52,109 nt of DNA from an uncultured Lachnospiraceae bacterium (GTDB lineage Bacteria; Bacillota; Clostridia; Lachnospirales; Lachnospiraceae), in contig CALGVA010000078.1 of NCBI GenBank assembly GCA_937920345.1, positions 1-52,109 of the forward strand. The letters run 5' to 3'. The translations under genes and the position numbers were made by a program. The notes under the pieces were generated by a model that made no database searches, was not told the DNA's origin, and saw only the letters and a list, made by a program, of their open reading frames with translations. Positions 8,083 through 16,624 of this stretch are shown here, in pieces. Positions within the stretch are counted from its first letter, which is position 1; the number at the start of each line of letters is the position of its first letter.

Positions 8083-9228
8083 ATGTATATAGTTGAGACG
8101 CTTGACAATCTGATACATCAGACCGCTTTCTTCAATCTGGAAGTGGGAAACTACATCATGATTGTCGTAGCACTTGTATTTCTATATCTGGCCATTGCCA
8201 AAGGCTTTGAACCGCTTTTGCTGGTTCCGATTGCTTTCGGTATGCTGCTCGTAAATATCTATCCGGATATTATGGCGCCATACGGAGAAGGCGGCGCCGG
8301 CGGCGGTCTGTTGTACTATTTCTACAAACTGGATGAATGGGCGATTCTGCCGTCCCTGATCTTTATGGGCGTCGGCGCCATGACAGACTTTGGTCCGCTC
8401 ATCGCCAATCCGAAGAGTTTCCTGCTTGGTGCGGCAGCACAGTTCGGTATTTTTGCAGCATATTTCGGAGCGATCTTCCTTGGCTTTAATGACAAGGCGG
8501 CAGCAGCGATTTCCATTATCGGCGGCGCAGACGGCCCGACATCTATCTTCCTTGCAGGTAAGCTGGGACAGACTACACTGATGGGACCTATCGCCGTGGC
8601 AGCTTATTCCTATATGGCGCTGGTACCGATTATCCAGCCGCCGATCATGAAACTCTTTACGACAGAGAAAGAGCGGAAGATCAAGATGGGACAGCTTCGT
8701 CCTGTCAGCAAATTAGAGAAGATTCTGTTCCCTATCGTGGTAACGGTAGTCGTTTCTTTGATTCTGCCTACTACGGCGCCCCTTGTAGGTATGCTGATGT
8801 TAGGTAACCTGTTCAGAGAATCCGGCGTGGTAAGACAGTTGACAGATACTGCATCTAATGCACTCATGTATATCGTGGTTATCATCCTTGGTACTTCTGT
8901 AGGTGCGACTACCAGTGCAGAGGCATTCCTGAACTGGGATACCATCAAAATCGTTATTCTGGGTCTGGTCGCATTTGCGTTCGGTACGGCTGCCGGTGTA
9001 CTGTTCGGTAAGCTGATGTGCGTTGTGACGAAGGGCAAGGTAAATCCGCTGATCGGTTCCGCAGGTGTATCTGCCGTGCCTATGGCGGCGAGAGTGTCGC
9101 AGAAAGTCGGTGCAGAGGCTGATCCTACCAATTTCCTGCTGATGCATGCCATGGGTCCCAATGTGGCGGGCGTTATCGGTACTGCGGTTGCGGCAGGTAC
9201 CTTTATGGCAGTATTCGGAGTATTCTAA
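8083..9228 (+). CDS. oadB: Na+-translocating decarboxylase beta subunit
   Basis: Polytopic membrane subunit that decarboxylates carboxybiotin and exports Na+. The family signatures are clear: GGADGPTSIF (about residues 148-157) and SAGVSAVPMAARVSQ (about 327-341), both parts of the Na+/decarboxylation site, and the ending LLMHAMGPNVAGVIGTAVAAG. At 381 aa it is close to the usual length. The frame is open upstream to 8023, but ATG 8083 has AGGAGG at 8069-8074. A ~100-base gap with a small GACA/TGTC hairpin separates it from the biotin carrier gene. Confidence 0.93.
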   Translation: MYIVETLDNLIHQTAFFNLEVGNYIMIVVALVFLYLAIAKGFEPLLLVPIAFGMLLVNIYPDIMAPYGEGGAGGGLLYYFYKLDEWAILPSLIFMGVGAMTDFGPLIANPKSFLLGAAAQFGIFAAYFGAIFLGFNDKAAAAISIIGGADGPTSIFLAGKLGQTTLMGPIAVAAYSYMALVPIIQPPIMKLFTTEKERKIKMGQLRPVSKLEKILFPIVVTVVVSLILPTTAPLVGMLMLGNLFRESGVVRQLTDTASNALMYIVVIILGTSVGATTSAEAFLNWDTIKIVILGLVAFAFGTAAGVLFGKLMCVVTKGKVNPLIGSAGVSAVPMAARVSQKVGAEADPTNFLLMHAMGPNVAGVIGTAVAAGTFMAVFGVF

Positions 9229-9349
9229 ACCATAATGTGCAATTGCGAAATACTTTCCTGTCTGTGGAAATTGCGTCAGGATTACCGCTTAGGGAAGCGT
9301 TTCACAGGTGCGTAGTGAGAATTCAAATTGAGAAAGGAATGAAAATATA

Positions 9350-10786
9350 ATGGCAGAACAGATTAAAAAGCCGGTTGGAATCATGGAAACCGTTCTTCGT
9401 GACGCACATCAGTCTCTGATTGCGACAAGAATGCCTACCGAGAAGATGCTTCCAATCGTAGATAAAATGGATAAAGTCGGCTATCATGCAGTAGAGTGCT
9501 GGGGCGGCGCAACCTTCGATGCTTCCCTTCGTTTCCTGAAGGAGGATCCGTGGGAGAGACTGAGAAAGTTAAGAGACGGCTTTAAGAATACCAAGCTTCA
9601 GATGTTATTCAGAGGCCAGAATATTTTAGGCTACAGACCTTATGCGGATGACGTGGTGTACGCGTTTGTTGAGAAATCCATTGCAAACGGCATTGATGTT
9701 ATCAGAATTTTTGACTGTCTGAACGATATCCGAAACCTTCAGGCAGCGGTAGACGCAACCAACAAGATCAAGAAGCAGGAGGGCAGAGGAGAGTCACAGA
9801 TCGCGCTTTCCTACACTCTTGGAGATGCTTATACCTTAGAGTATTGGGCGGATATGGCGAAGAAGATCGAGGAGATGGGAGCTGATTCCATCTGTATCAA
9901 GGATATGGCGGGTCTGCTTGTTCCTTACCGCGCAGAAGAACTCGTAAAGACTTTAAAGGAGAGCACAAAGCTTCCGATCCAGCTGCATACGCATTATACG
10001 TCCGGTGTGGCGTCCATGACTTATCTGAAAGCGGTGGAAGCCGGTGTGGATGTGATTGACTGCGCGATTTCTCCGTTTGCACTGGGTACTTCCCAGCCTG
10101 CAACAGAGGTTATGGTGGAGACCTTCAAGGGTACGCCTTATGATACCGGCTATGATCAGGAGATTCTGGCACAGATTGCAGATTACTTCCGTCCTTACCG
10201 TGAGGAATGTATCGAATCCGGCCTGATGAGCACCAAGGTGCTGGGTGTTAACATCAATACACTGCGTTATCAGGTTCCCGGCGGTATGTTGTCTAATATG
10301 GTGAGTCAGCTGAAGGAGCAGAAGGCAGAGGATAAATATCAGGATGTGTTGGAGGAGATTCCGAGAGTGCGTAAGGATTGTGGTGAGCCGCCTCTGGTTA
10401 CGCCGTCCTCTCAGATCGTCGGCACGCAGGCTGTATTTAATGTGCTGATGGGTGAGAGATACAAGATGGCGACAGGAGAGTTCAAGGATCTGCTTCGCGG
10501 TAATTACGGACAGACAGTTAAGCCTATGAGCCAGGAAGTGATCGACAAGGTTATCCCTGGTGAAAAGCGTTCTACCGCCCGTTCCGCCGAGGCGACCGGT
10601 CACGTGGAACCGGAGCTTGCAGGTCTGGAAGCGGAGATGAAAGAGTGGAAACAGCAGGATGAGGACGTACTGTCCTATGCACTGTTCCCGCAGGTTGCTA
10701 CTGATTTCTTCAAGTATCGTCAGGCACAGCAGGAGAAGGTTGACATGAGCGTGGCAGATACGAAGAACGGCGCATATCCTGTTTAA
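9350..10786 (+). CDS. oadA: Oxaloacetate decarboxylase alpha / transcarboxylase 5S-type carboxyltransferase
   Basis: TIM-barrel carboxyltransferase that transfers CO2 between oxaloacetate or pyruvate and biotin. The family motifs are METVLRDAHQSL (active-site DAHQS), IKDMAGLL (catalytic Lys) and LHTHYTSG (metal-binding HxH). At 478 aa it lacks the C-terminal biotinyl domain found in longer OadA and pyruvate carboxylase proteins; here that domain is the separate protein at 7606-7983, as in the Propionibacterium 5S subunit. ATG 9350 has GAAAGGAATG upstream. It is the last gene of the operon and is followed by a strong terminator at 10812. Confidence 0.9.
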   Translation: MAEQIKKPVGIMETVLRDAHQSLIATRMPTEKMLPIVDKMDKVGYHAVECWGGATFDASLRFLKEDPWERLRKLRDGFKNTKLQMLFRGQNILGYRPYADDVVYAFVEKSIANGIDVIRIFDCLNDIRNLQAAVDATNKIKKQEGRGESQIALSYTLGDAYTLEYWADMAKKIEEMGADSICIKDMAGLLVPYRAEELVKTLKESTKLPIQLHTHYTSGVASMTYLKAVEAGVDVIDCAISPFALGTSQPATEVMVETFKGTPYDTGYDQEILAQIADYFRPYREECIESGLMSTKVLGVNINTLRYQVPGGMLSNMVSQLKEQKAEDKYQDVLEEIPRVRKDCGEPPLVTPSSQIVGTQAVFNVLMGERYKMATGEFKDLLRGNYGQTVKPMSQEVIDKVIPGEKRSTARSAEATGHVEPELAGLEAEMKEWKQQDEDVLSYALFPQVATDFFKYRQAQQEKVDMSVADTKNGAYPV

Positions 10787-10811
10787 TACAAAGCACATAA
10801 AAGAAATGAGC

Positions 10812-10862
10812 AAGAAGTCTTTGCAGAAGGCTATGTATATTTCTGCAAAGGCTTCTTTTATA
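10812..10862 (+). terminator. Rho-independent terminator of the decarboxylase operon
   Basis: AAGAAGTCTTTGCAGAA (10812-10828) pairs with TTCTGCAAAGGCTTCTT (10841-10857) with one mismatch and a 12-nt loop, then a TTTTA tract. It forms a very stable stem before the TetR promoter. Confidence 0.85.
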
Positions 10863-10897
10863 TTTAAACTTTAAGGAAAAATATTTCCTTTCTGTGG

Positions 10898-10926
10898 TTG
10901 ACGAAGGTTACATAATATATTATAAT
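10898..10926 (+). promoter_or_regulatory. Sigma-A promoter of the TetR gene
   Basis: TTGACG (10898-10903), a 17-bp spacer and TATAAT (10921-10926), near consensus. The transcription start would be about 10933, giving a ~47-base leader. Confidence 0.8.
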
Positions 10927-10939
10927 AACATATGTTACC
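10906..10939 (+). promoter_or_regulatory. Candidate TetR operator overlapping the promoter
   Basis: GGTTACATA (10906-10914) and TATGTTACC (10931-10939) form an inverted repeat with one mismatch, enclosing the -10 box. Inside it, TAACATATGTTA (10926-10937) is a perfect 12-bp palindrome at the transcription start. The position is typical of self-repression by the following TetR-family regulator. Confidence 0.5.
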
Positions 10940-10979
10940 AAAAGATGATACATTTACGATACGAGAGAGGTTATATCTT

Positions 10980-11531
10980 ATGGCAAGAAAAGAGACGATC
11001 ACGAAGGATGAAATATTGAATGCGGCATTTCAGATGACCAGAGAGGGGGGCTTTGCGCAGGTAAGCGCAAGAACGCTGGCAGCTAAGGCAGGATGTTCCA
11101 CACAGCCGATTTTCCGTGTATATAAGAATATGGAAGAGCTGGGTGAGGAACTGTACAATAAAGCGATCGGATTCTTTAATGAGTATTATGACAAATTTCC
11201 GAAGACAAGCGATACGCCGTTTGTGAATATGGGACTTGCCTATATCCGTTTTGCGCAGGAGGAGCAGCAGATTTTCCAGCTTCTGTTCATGGCGGAGAAC
11301 CGCCATGGCAAGAGCCTCTATGATCTGTTGAACGGGGCGAACGGGACGGTTGTCAAAGAGATCAATAACGCCAAGTTCTACGGCTGCAAGGACCCGAGCG
11401 GAATGTTTATGAGAATGTGGATCTTTATTCACGGGTCGGCGTGCATGTCCCTTACCGGTGACTATGATCTGCAGGAAGAGGATACGGTGAAATTGCTGGA
11501 GGAGTCCTATAAGGCTTTTCTGAATGTATAA
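10980..11531 (+). CDS. TetR/AcrR family transcriptional regulator
   Basis: Likely a ligand-responsive repressor. The N-terminal helix-turn-helix covers about residues 8-50 (ITKDEILNAAFQMTREGG, then LAAKAGCSTQPIFRVYKN), the TetR_N pattern. The ~130-residue C-terminal ligand domain is not assigned. The frame is open back to 10932, but ATG 10980 has GAGAGAGG 9 bases upstream (183 aa). It has its own promoter with a palindrome on it, so it may repress itself. No efflux gene is adjacent, so the target is unknown. Confidence 0.85.
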   Translation: MARKETITKDEILNAAFQMTREGGFAQVSARTLAAKAGCSTQPIFRVYKNMEELGEELYNKAIGFFNEYYDKFPKTSDTPFVNMGLAYIRFAQEEQQIFQLLFMAENRHGKSLYDLLNGANGTVVKEINNAKFYGCKDPSGMFMRMWIFIHGSACMSLTGDYDLQEEDTVKLLEESYKAFLNV

Positions 11532-11559
11532 ATCAGGAAGGGTATATTTTCAATAGAAG

Positions 11560-12489
11560 ATGATGATACAGAATCGTTATGATATTATCACAAGGATCAA
11601 TGAGCATTACGGCAAGATGAGCAAGGGACAGAAGGCAATTTCAGCTTTTATCTATGATCACTATGATCAGGCGGTGTTTATGACTGCCGCCAAGCTGGGG
11701 GAAACGGTGGGCGTCAGTGAGTCTACTGTTGTTCGCTATGCGATGTTCATCGGTTATAATGGTTATCCGGAATTTCAGCGTGATCTGGAAGACTGGGTGC
11801 AGAATAAGATTAACTCCGTGCAGAAGATCGGGGCAAAGTACGGTAAAAGTTCCCAGTCAGAGATACTGACTTCGGTTCTGGAAGCGGATATTGAGAAACT
11901 GCAGGATACCATCCACAGTCTGGACCCGGTGGCTTTCGAGACAGCGGTAGACATCATTCTGGAGGCGAAGAATGTGTATGTAATGGGAGTCAGAAGCTGT
12001 GAACCGCTGGCGGATTTTCTGCATTTCTATCTGAATATGATCAGAGGAAATGTGATTCTCCTTAAGACCACCAGCGTGTCGGAGACTTTTGAACAGATGA
12101 TCCGCATCGACGAACAGGACGCCATGATCGGTATCAGCTTTCCCCGATATTCCATGCGTACCCTGAAAGCGATGGAGTTTGCCAACGACAGGAACGCCAA
12201 GGTAATCACGGTTACGGATTCGGTGCATTCGCCGATGAATCTGTACTCTTCCTGTAATCTTCTGGCAAGAAGCGATATGGTTTCCATTGTGGATTCTCTG
12301 GTGGCGCCTCTTAGCGTGATCAATGCCCTGGTGGTGGCCATGTGCCTGAAACGGCCGGAGGAAGTCAAGAGTAATCTGAAGAATCTGGAAGAGGCGTGGA
12401 ATAATTATCAGGTATACTTAAATGATGAAATCAACTTTATTGATGAGGAACCGATGTTGAATTATTCGCTGCGCAAGAAGGAAGATTGA
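11560..12489 (+). CDS. RpiR/MurR family transcriptional regulator (HTH_6 + SIS)
   Basis: Sugar-phosphate-sensing regulator. The N-terminal RpiR-type HTH covers about residues 8-80 (MSKGQKAISAFIYDHY, then GVSESTVVRYAMFIGYNGY). The C-terminal SIS sugar-isomerase fold covers about residues 130-260 (NVYVMGVRSCEPLADF, then IGISFPRYSMRTLKAMEFA and KVITVTDSVHSP). 309 aa, slightly longer than the usual ~285. Two adjacent ATGs (11560, 11563) are possible, and neither has a strong ribosome site (AGGAAGGG at 11534 is too far), so translation may be weak. It lies 28 bp after the TetR gene and overlaps the leader of the next gene. Confidence 0.87.
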   Translation: MMIQNRYDIITRINEHYGKMSKGQKAISAFIYDHYDQAVFMTAAKLGETVGVSESTVVRYAMFIGYNGYPEFQRDLEDWVQNKINSVQKIGAKYGKSSQSEILTSVLEADIEKLQDTIHSLDPVAFETAVDIILEAKNVYVMGVRSCEPLADFLHFYLNMIRGNVILLKTTSVSETFEQMIRIDEQDAMIGISFPRYSMRTLKAMEFANDRNAKVITVTDSVHSPMNLYSSCNLLARSDMVSIVDSLVAPLSVINALVVAMCLKRPEEVKSNLKNLEEAWNNYQVYLNDEINFIDEEPMLNYSLRKKED

Positions 12490-12491
12490 AT

Positions 12492-13730
12492 ATGAGCAGT
12501 GTGATCGTAACAGGCGGCGGCGCGGCCGGCATGATGGCCGCGTACGCCGCCGCACAGTATGGACATAAAGTCGTGTTGTTAGAGAAAAATGACAAGCTCG
12601 GCAGGAAGATTTTTATCACAGGGAAAGGACGCTGCAATGTGACCAATGCCTGCGGGCAGGACGAGCTGTTTGACCATGTAGTGAGTAATCCCAAGTTTCT
12701 ATACAGCGCTTTTTATGATCTTGATAATCGACAGGTCATGGAACTGATCCGGAATGCCGGATGCCCGCTGAAGGTGGAACGGGGAGAGAGAGTCTTTCCG
12801 GTCTCTGATCATTCTTCAGACGTCATAGCGGCGATGGAGCGGCTTCTGCGAAAGGCGGGTGTGGAAGTCCGGCTGTGTACGACAGTCAGCGAAGTGCTTA
12901 CAGGTGACGGGCAGGTGACCGGCGTGCGGACAACAGACGGAAGGGTACTTACGGCGTCGGCAGTTGTACTTGCCACCGGTGGATTATCCTATCCTGCAAC
13001 GGGCTCCACGGGAGACGGTCATCGGATGGCTAAGGGTCTCGGACATACGGTGCAGGAATGCAGGCCGGCGCTGGTGCCGATGGAGATCAGGGAGCCATGG
13101 TGCAGTCTGCTGCAGGGGTTATCGCTGAAAAATGTAACGCTGACAATGGGATGTGGAACTAAGAAGATCTGGCAGGGATTCGGGGAGATGCTTTTTACGC
13201 ATTTCGGGATCAGCGGACCGCTTGTTCTGTCAGCCAGCAGTTTTTATCATAAATGTAAGAAGCCGGAGGAGGTAACGGTCACCATAGATCTGAAACCGGC
13301 GCTTACAGCCGAACAGCTTGACAAGAGGATACTGCGTGATTTTGAGCAGAATCCGAACAAACAGTTTAAGAATGTGATCGGCAGTCTGTATCCGGCGAAA
13401 CTGACGCCTGTGATGATCGAACTGTCGGGAATCGACGGGGATAAGAGGATTCATGAGATCACCAGACAGGAGCGGGACAGGCTGATTGAGAAGACGAAGA
13501 AGATGCAGATGCATGTGAGCGGTCTCAGAGACTTTACAGAAGCCATCATTACACAGGGCGGTGTGAAAGTGAAGGAAGTGAATCCTTCCACCATGGAGTC
13601 TAAACTTGTAAAAGGATTGTATTTTGCGGGAGAACTGCTGGATCTGGATGCGGTCACGGGCGGATTTAACCTGCAGATTGCATGGTCTACGGGACATCTG
13701 GCTGGAAGCAGCATACCGGATGGAAACTGA
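12492..13730 (+). CDS. HI0933/YhiN-family NAD(P)/FAD-dependent oxidoreductase
   Basis: Flavoprotein of the HI0933-like family; the biochemical reaction is not established. The N-terminal FAD-binding Rossmann motif is VIVTGGGAAGMMAAYAAA, with LLEKNDKLGRKIFITGKGRCNVTN right after, both diagnostic. A second dinucleotide segment (VVLATGGLSYPATGSTGDGH) and the C-terminal GLYFAGELLDLDAVTGGFNLQ motif complete the family pattern. 412 aa is normal. An in-frame TTG at 12486 exists, but ATG 12492 has AAGAAGGAAG at 12475-12484. It almost abuts the RpiR gene (2 bp). Confidence 0.9.
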   Translation: MSSVIVTGGGAAGMMAAYAAAQYGHKVVLLEKNDKLGRKIFITGKGRCNVTNACGQDELFDHVVSNPKFLYSAFYDLDNRQVMELIRNAGCPLKVERGERVFPVSDHSSDVIAAMERLLRKAGVEVRLCTTVSEVLTGDGQVTGVRTTDGRVLTASAVVLATGGLSYPATGSTGDGHRMAKGLGHTVQECRPALVPMEIREPWCSLLQGLSLKNVTLTMGCGTKKIWQGFGEMLFTHFGISGPLVLSASSFYHKCKKPEEVTVTIDLKPALTAEQLDKRILRDFEQNPNKQFKNVIGSLYPAKLTPVMIELSGIDGDKRIHEITRQERDRLIEKTKKMQMHVSGLRDFTEAIITQGGVKVKEVNPSTMESKLVKGLYFAGELLDLDAVTGGFNLQIAWSTGHLAGSSIPDGN

Positions 13731-13856
13731 AAGCTGGAAGGGAATGGATACGGAGCCGGAAACATATGTGGATGGGATAAAGAAACCGGATGAGATAAAG
13801 AAATGTATCGGTATTGAATTGTCAAATACTCATGCAGGAAAGAAGAGGAAAACAAT

Positions 13857-14519
13857 ATGAGCTTTAATATCGCAATAGATGGACCGGCAGGCGCCGGCAA
13901 GAGTACCATTGCAAAGAAGATCGCAGAAAAACTGGGATATATCTATGTGGATACGGGAGCGATGTACCGCGCGATGGCGCTGTATCTGATCAGAGAACGG
14001 ATTGATCCTTCGGAGACGGAGAAGATTGACGCGAAGTGCGAGGAAGCGGATATCACCATTGGCTACGAGAACGGGGAGCAGATCGTATATCTGAACGGCG
14101 AGAATGTAAACGGCCTGATCCGGACCGAAGAGGTGGGAAACATGGCGTCCACCAGCAGCCCCAATCCCAACGTCCGGAAAAAGATGGTGGAGTTACAGCA
14201 GAAACTGGCGGCCAGCCAGGATGTCGTCATGGACGGGCGTGATATCGGTACCTGTGTGCTTCCGGACGCGCAGGTGAAAGTATATCTGACGGCAGACAGC
14301 AGAGTGCGCGCCAGGAGGCGTTATGAAGAATTGGCGGCAAAGGGGGTATCCTGTGATCTTGATACGATCGAGCAGGATATTATCGAGCGTGATCATCAGG
14401 ATATGACAAGAGAGATCTCACCACTCAAGCAGGCAGAGGATGCCACATTGATTGATTCGTCGTACATGACCATTGACGAGGCAGTGGACGCGGTCATTTC
14501 GCTGACTGGCAACAGATAA
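13857..14519 (+). CDS. cmk: Cytidylate kinase
   Basis: Phosphorylates CMP/dCMP to the diphosphates. The N-terminal P-loop is IDGPAGAGKSTIAKKIA, followed by YVDTGAMYRA, both classic for bacterial Cmk. The NMP-binding segment VVMDGRDIGTCVLPDA is present and the C-terminus (TIDEAVDAVISLT) fits. 220 aa is normal. GAAAGAAGAGG precedes ATG 13857. It starts the cmk-ispH-rpsA block widely conserved in Clostridia. Confidence 0.96.
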   Translation: MSFNIAIDGPAGAGKSTIAKKIAEKLGYIYVDTGAMYRAMALYLIRERIDPSETEKIDAKCEEADITIGYENGEQIVYLNGENVNGLIRTEEVGNMASTSSPNPNVRKKMVELQQKLAASQDVVMDGRDIGTCVLPDAQVKVYLTADSRVRARRRYEELAAKGVSCDLDTIEQDIIERDHQDMTREISPLKQAEDATLIDSSYMTIDEAVDAVISLTGNR

Positions 14520-14561
14520 CGCAGGCGGCGGACCAAAAAAATTCTGAAAGGGCATATAAAC

Positions 14562-15410
14562 ATGGAGGTAATACTGGCGGAACATGCCGGATTCTGTTTT
14601 GGAGTCAGGCGTGCGGTAGAACAGGTATATGAGCAGGCGGCCGGGGGTAAGCCGATCTATACATACGGTCCGATCATTCACAATGAGGAAGTCGTAAAAG
14701 ATCTGCAGCAAAAAGGTGTGCATGTGATTGAAACAGAGGAGCAGATCGCAGAGATCACAGAGGGGACCGTGCTGATTCGCGCGCACGGCGTTCCGAAGGA
14801 GATCTGCGGGAAAATAGAAGCGCAGGGACTTACGTGTGTGGATGCGACATGTCCGTTTGTGAAGCGCATTCATAATATTGTAGAGACAGAGAGTAATGCC
14901 GGCAGGAAAATCGTGATCATCGGCAACGCCGGGCACCCGGAAGTAGAGGGGATCATGAGCTGGGCTAAAGAGCCTGCAACGGTGATAGAGTCCATGGAAG
15001 AAGCACGTAATTTCACTTGTGGACAGGACGAGGAACTGTGTATTGTTTCTCAGACGACATTTAACTACAATAAATTTCAAGATATGGTTGAAATTTTAAA
15101 GGAAAAAGGGTACAATGGTAGTGTTGTGAATACTATATGTAACGCTACGGAAGTGCGTCAGACCGAGGCTAGAGAGATAGCCGCTAAGGTCGATGTTATG
15201 ATAGTAATAGGTGGCAAACATAGTTCTAATACACGGAAGCTATATGAGATCTGCATGCAGGAGTGTGCAAACACGTATTATATACAGACACTTGATGACT
15301 TGCATCCGGATTTACCTAAATCTGTCCGACTGGTGGGTATTACAGCAGGGGCTTCAACCCCAAACAATATTATCGAGGAGGTTCAAAATTATGTCAGAGT
15401 TAACTTTTGA
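14562..15410 (+). CDS. ispH: 4-hydroxy-3-methylbut-2-enyl diphosphate reductase
   Basis: Last enzyme of the MEP isoprenoid pathway, a [4Fe-4S] protein making IPP and DMAPP. The cluster cysteines are visible in HAGFCFGVRRAV, VDATCPFVKRIH and NTICNATEVRQ. Substrate-binding blocks are GNAGHPEV, SQTTFN and GGKHSSNTRKL. 282 aa is normal. Its 3' end overlaps rpsA by 20 bp in another frame, and the rpsA ribosome site GAGGAGG (15376-15382) lies inside ispH. In many Clostridia the two are one fused protein; here they are separate. Confidence 0.95.
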   Translation: MEVILAEHAGFCFGVRRAVEQVYEQAAGGKPIYTYGPIIHNEEVVKDLQQKGVHVIETEEQIAEITEGTVLIRAHGVPKEICGKIEAQGLTCVDATCPFVKRIHNIVETESNAGRKIVIIGNAGHPEVEGIMSWAKEPATVIESMEEARNFTCGQDEELCIVSQTTFNYNKFQDMVEILKEKGYNGSVVNTICNATEVRQTEAREIAAKVDVMIVIGGKHSSNTRKLYEICMQECANTYYIQTLDDLHPDLPKSVRLVGITAGASTPNNIIEEVQNYVRVNF

Positions 15411-16545
15411 ACAAATGTTAGAAGAGTCTTTAAAGACAATACACACAGGAGAGGTTGTTGAAGGTACCGTTATTGATGTGAAACCGGAAGAGATCATTCT
15501 CAACATCGGATATAAATCAGATGGCGTTCTTACCAAAAATGAATATACGAACGAACCTAATGTAGATTTGACAACCGTTGCGAAACCCGGCGACACTATG
15601 GAAGTGAAGGTGCTGAAAGTAAATGACGGTGAGGGACAAGTTCTTCTTACTTATAAACGTCTTGCTGCAGACAGAGGCAATAAGCGGATTGAGGAAGCAT
15701 ATAATAATAATGAAGTACTCAAGGCAAAAGTAACACAGGTTCTGGACGGCGGTTTAAGCGTTGTTGTTGAGGAAGTGAGAATCTTTATTCCGGCAAGCCT
15801 TGTGTCTGATACTTATGAGAAGGATCTGACCAAGTATGCGGGACAGGAGATCGAGTTCGTAATCAGTGAGTACAACCCGAAGAGAAGAAGATATATCGGC
15901 GACAGAAAACAGCTTATTATGGCTGAGAAAGCTGAGATGCAGAAGAAGCTGTTTGAGACGATCAAGGCTGGAGACACCGTGGAAGGTACCGTGAAGAACG
16001 TGACAGATTTCGGTGCATTTATTGATCTGGGCGGATGTGACGGGTTGCTTCATATCTCCGAAATGTCATGGGGCAGAGTGGAGAATCCCAAGAAAGTATT
16101 TAAGGTAGGCGAGGTAGTAAAGGTATTGATCAAAGAGATCTCCGGCACGAAGATCGCGCTTAGTCTTAAGTTTGAAGATCAGAACCCGTGGAAGGGCGCA
16201 GCAGACAAGTATGCAGTGGGCAGTGTGGTGACCGGTAAGGTTGCGCGCATGACGGATTTCGGCGCATTTATCGAACTGGAAGCCGGGATTGACGCGCTGC
16301 TGCATGTATCGCAGATATCCAAGGAGCACATCGAGAAGCCTTCCGATGTACTTAAGACGGGTGAAGAGGTAACGGCGAAAGTGGTTGATTTTAATGAGGA
16401 TGACAAGAAGATCAGCTTAAGCATGAAGGCGCTTCTTGCTCCTGAACCGGAGGAAAATAAAGCGGATGATGACGCGGACGTCGTTTCTGTAGATATTGAC
16501 GCAGTGATTTCGAGCGAAAATGCCGAGGAGGATACAGAGGCATAA
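15391..16545 (+). CDS. rpsA: 30S ribosomal protein S1 (four S1 domains)
   Basis: RNA-binding protein of the S1 family. Four OB-fold S1 repeats are visible: about residues 14-90 (GEVVEGTVIDVKPEE), 105-175 (VLKAKVTQVLDGG), 190-260 (VEGTVKNVTDFGAFIDLG) and 275-348 (VTGKVARMTDFGAFIELE). The last two carry the canonical DFGAFI-LLHIS pattern. An acidic tail follows. 384 aa is typical of Firmicute S1-like proteins, which are shorter than the six-domain E. coli S1. The frame stays open upstream into ispH, but ATG 15391 has GAGGAGG at 15376. Translation is likely coupled to ispH. Confidence 0.93.
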   Translation: MSELTFEQMLEESLKTIHTGEVVEGTVIDVKPEEIILNIGYKSDGVLTKNEYTNEPNVDLTTVAKPGDTMEVKVLKVNDGEGQVLLTYKRLAADRGNKRIEEAYNNNEVLKAKVTQVLDGGLSVVVEEVRIFIPASLVSDTYEKDLTKYAGQEIEFVISEYNPKRRRYIGDRKQLIMAEKAEMQKKLFETIKAGDTVEGTVKNVTDFGAFIDLGGCDGLLHISEMSWGRVENPKKVFKVGEVVKVLIKEISGTKIALSLKFEDQNPWKGAADKYAVGSVVTGKVARMTDFGAFIELEAGIDALLHVSQISKEHIEKPSDVLKTGEEVTAKVVDFNEDDKKISLSMKALLAPEPEENKADDDADVVSVDIDAVISSENAEEDTEA

Positions 16546-16624
16546 ATTGCGCGTAAAAGCGCGCAGCCGGAATGCATTGCGGATAATATAAAGAGAATAA
16601 TACAATTAACGGGCGGTGAAGATT

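Noticed and set aside
9953..10813. 286-codon reverse ORF opposite oadA
   Set aside because: Shadow of a well-supported gene; low-complexity His/Arg/Leu composition and no domain.
13624..13860. 78-codon ORF between the flavoprotein and cmk
   Set aside because: Mostly inside the flavoprotein gene in another frame; its tail is only a short 18-bp duplication (13770-13803). No family or ribosome site.
16548..16566. TGCGCG/CGCGCA hairpin after rpsA as terminator
   Set aside because: Stem without a T-run; could be chance in a short gap.
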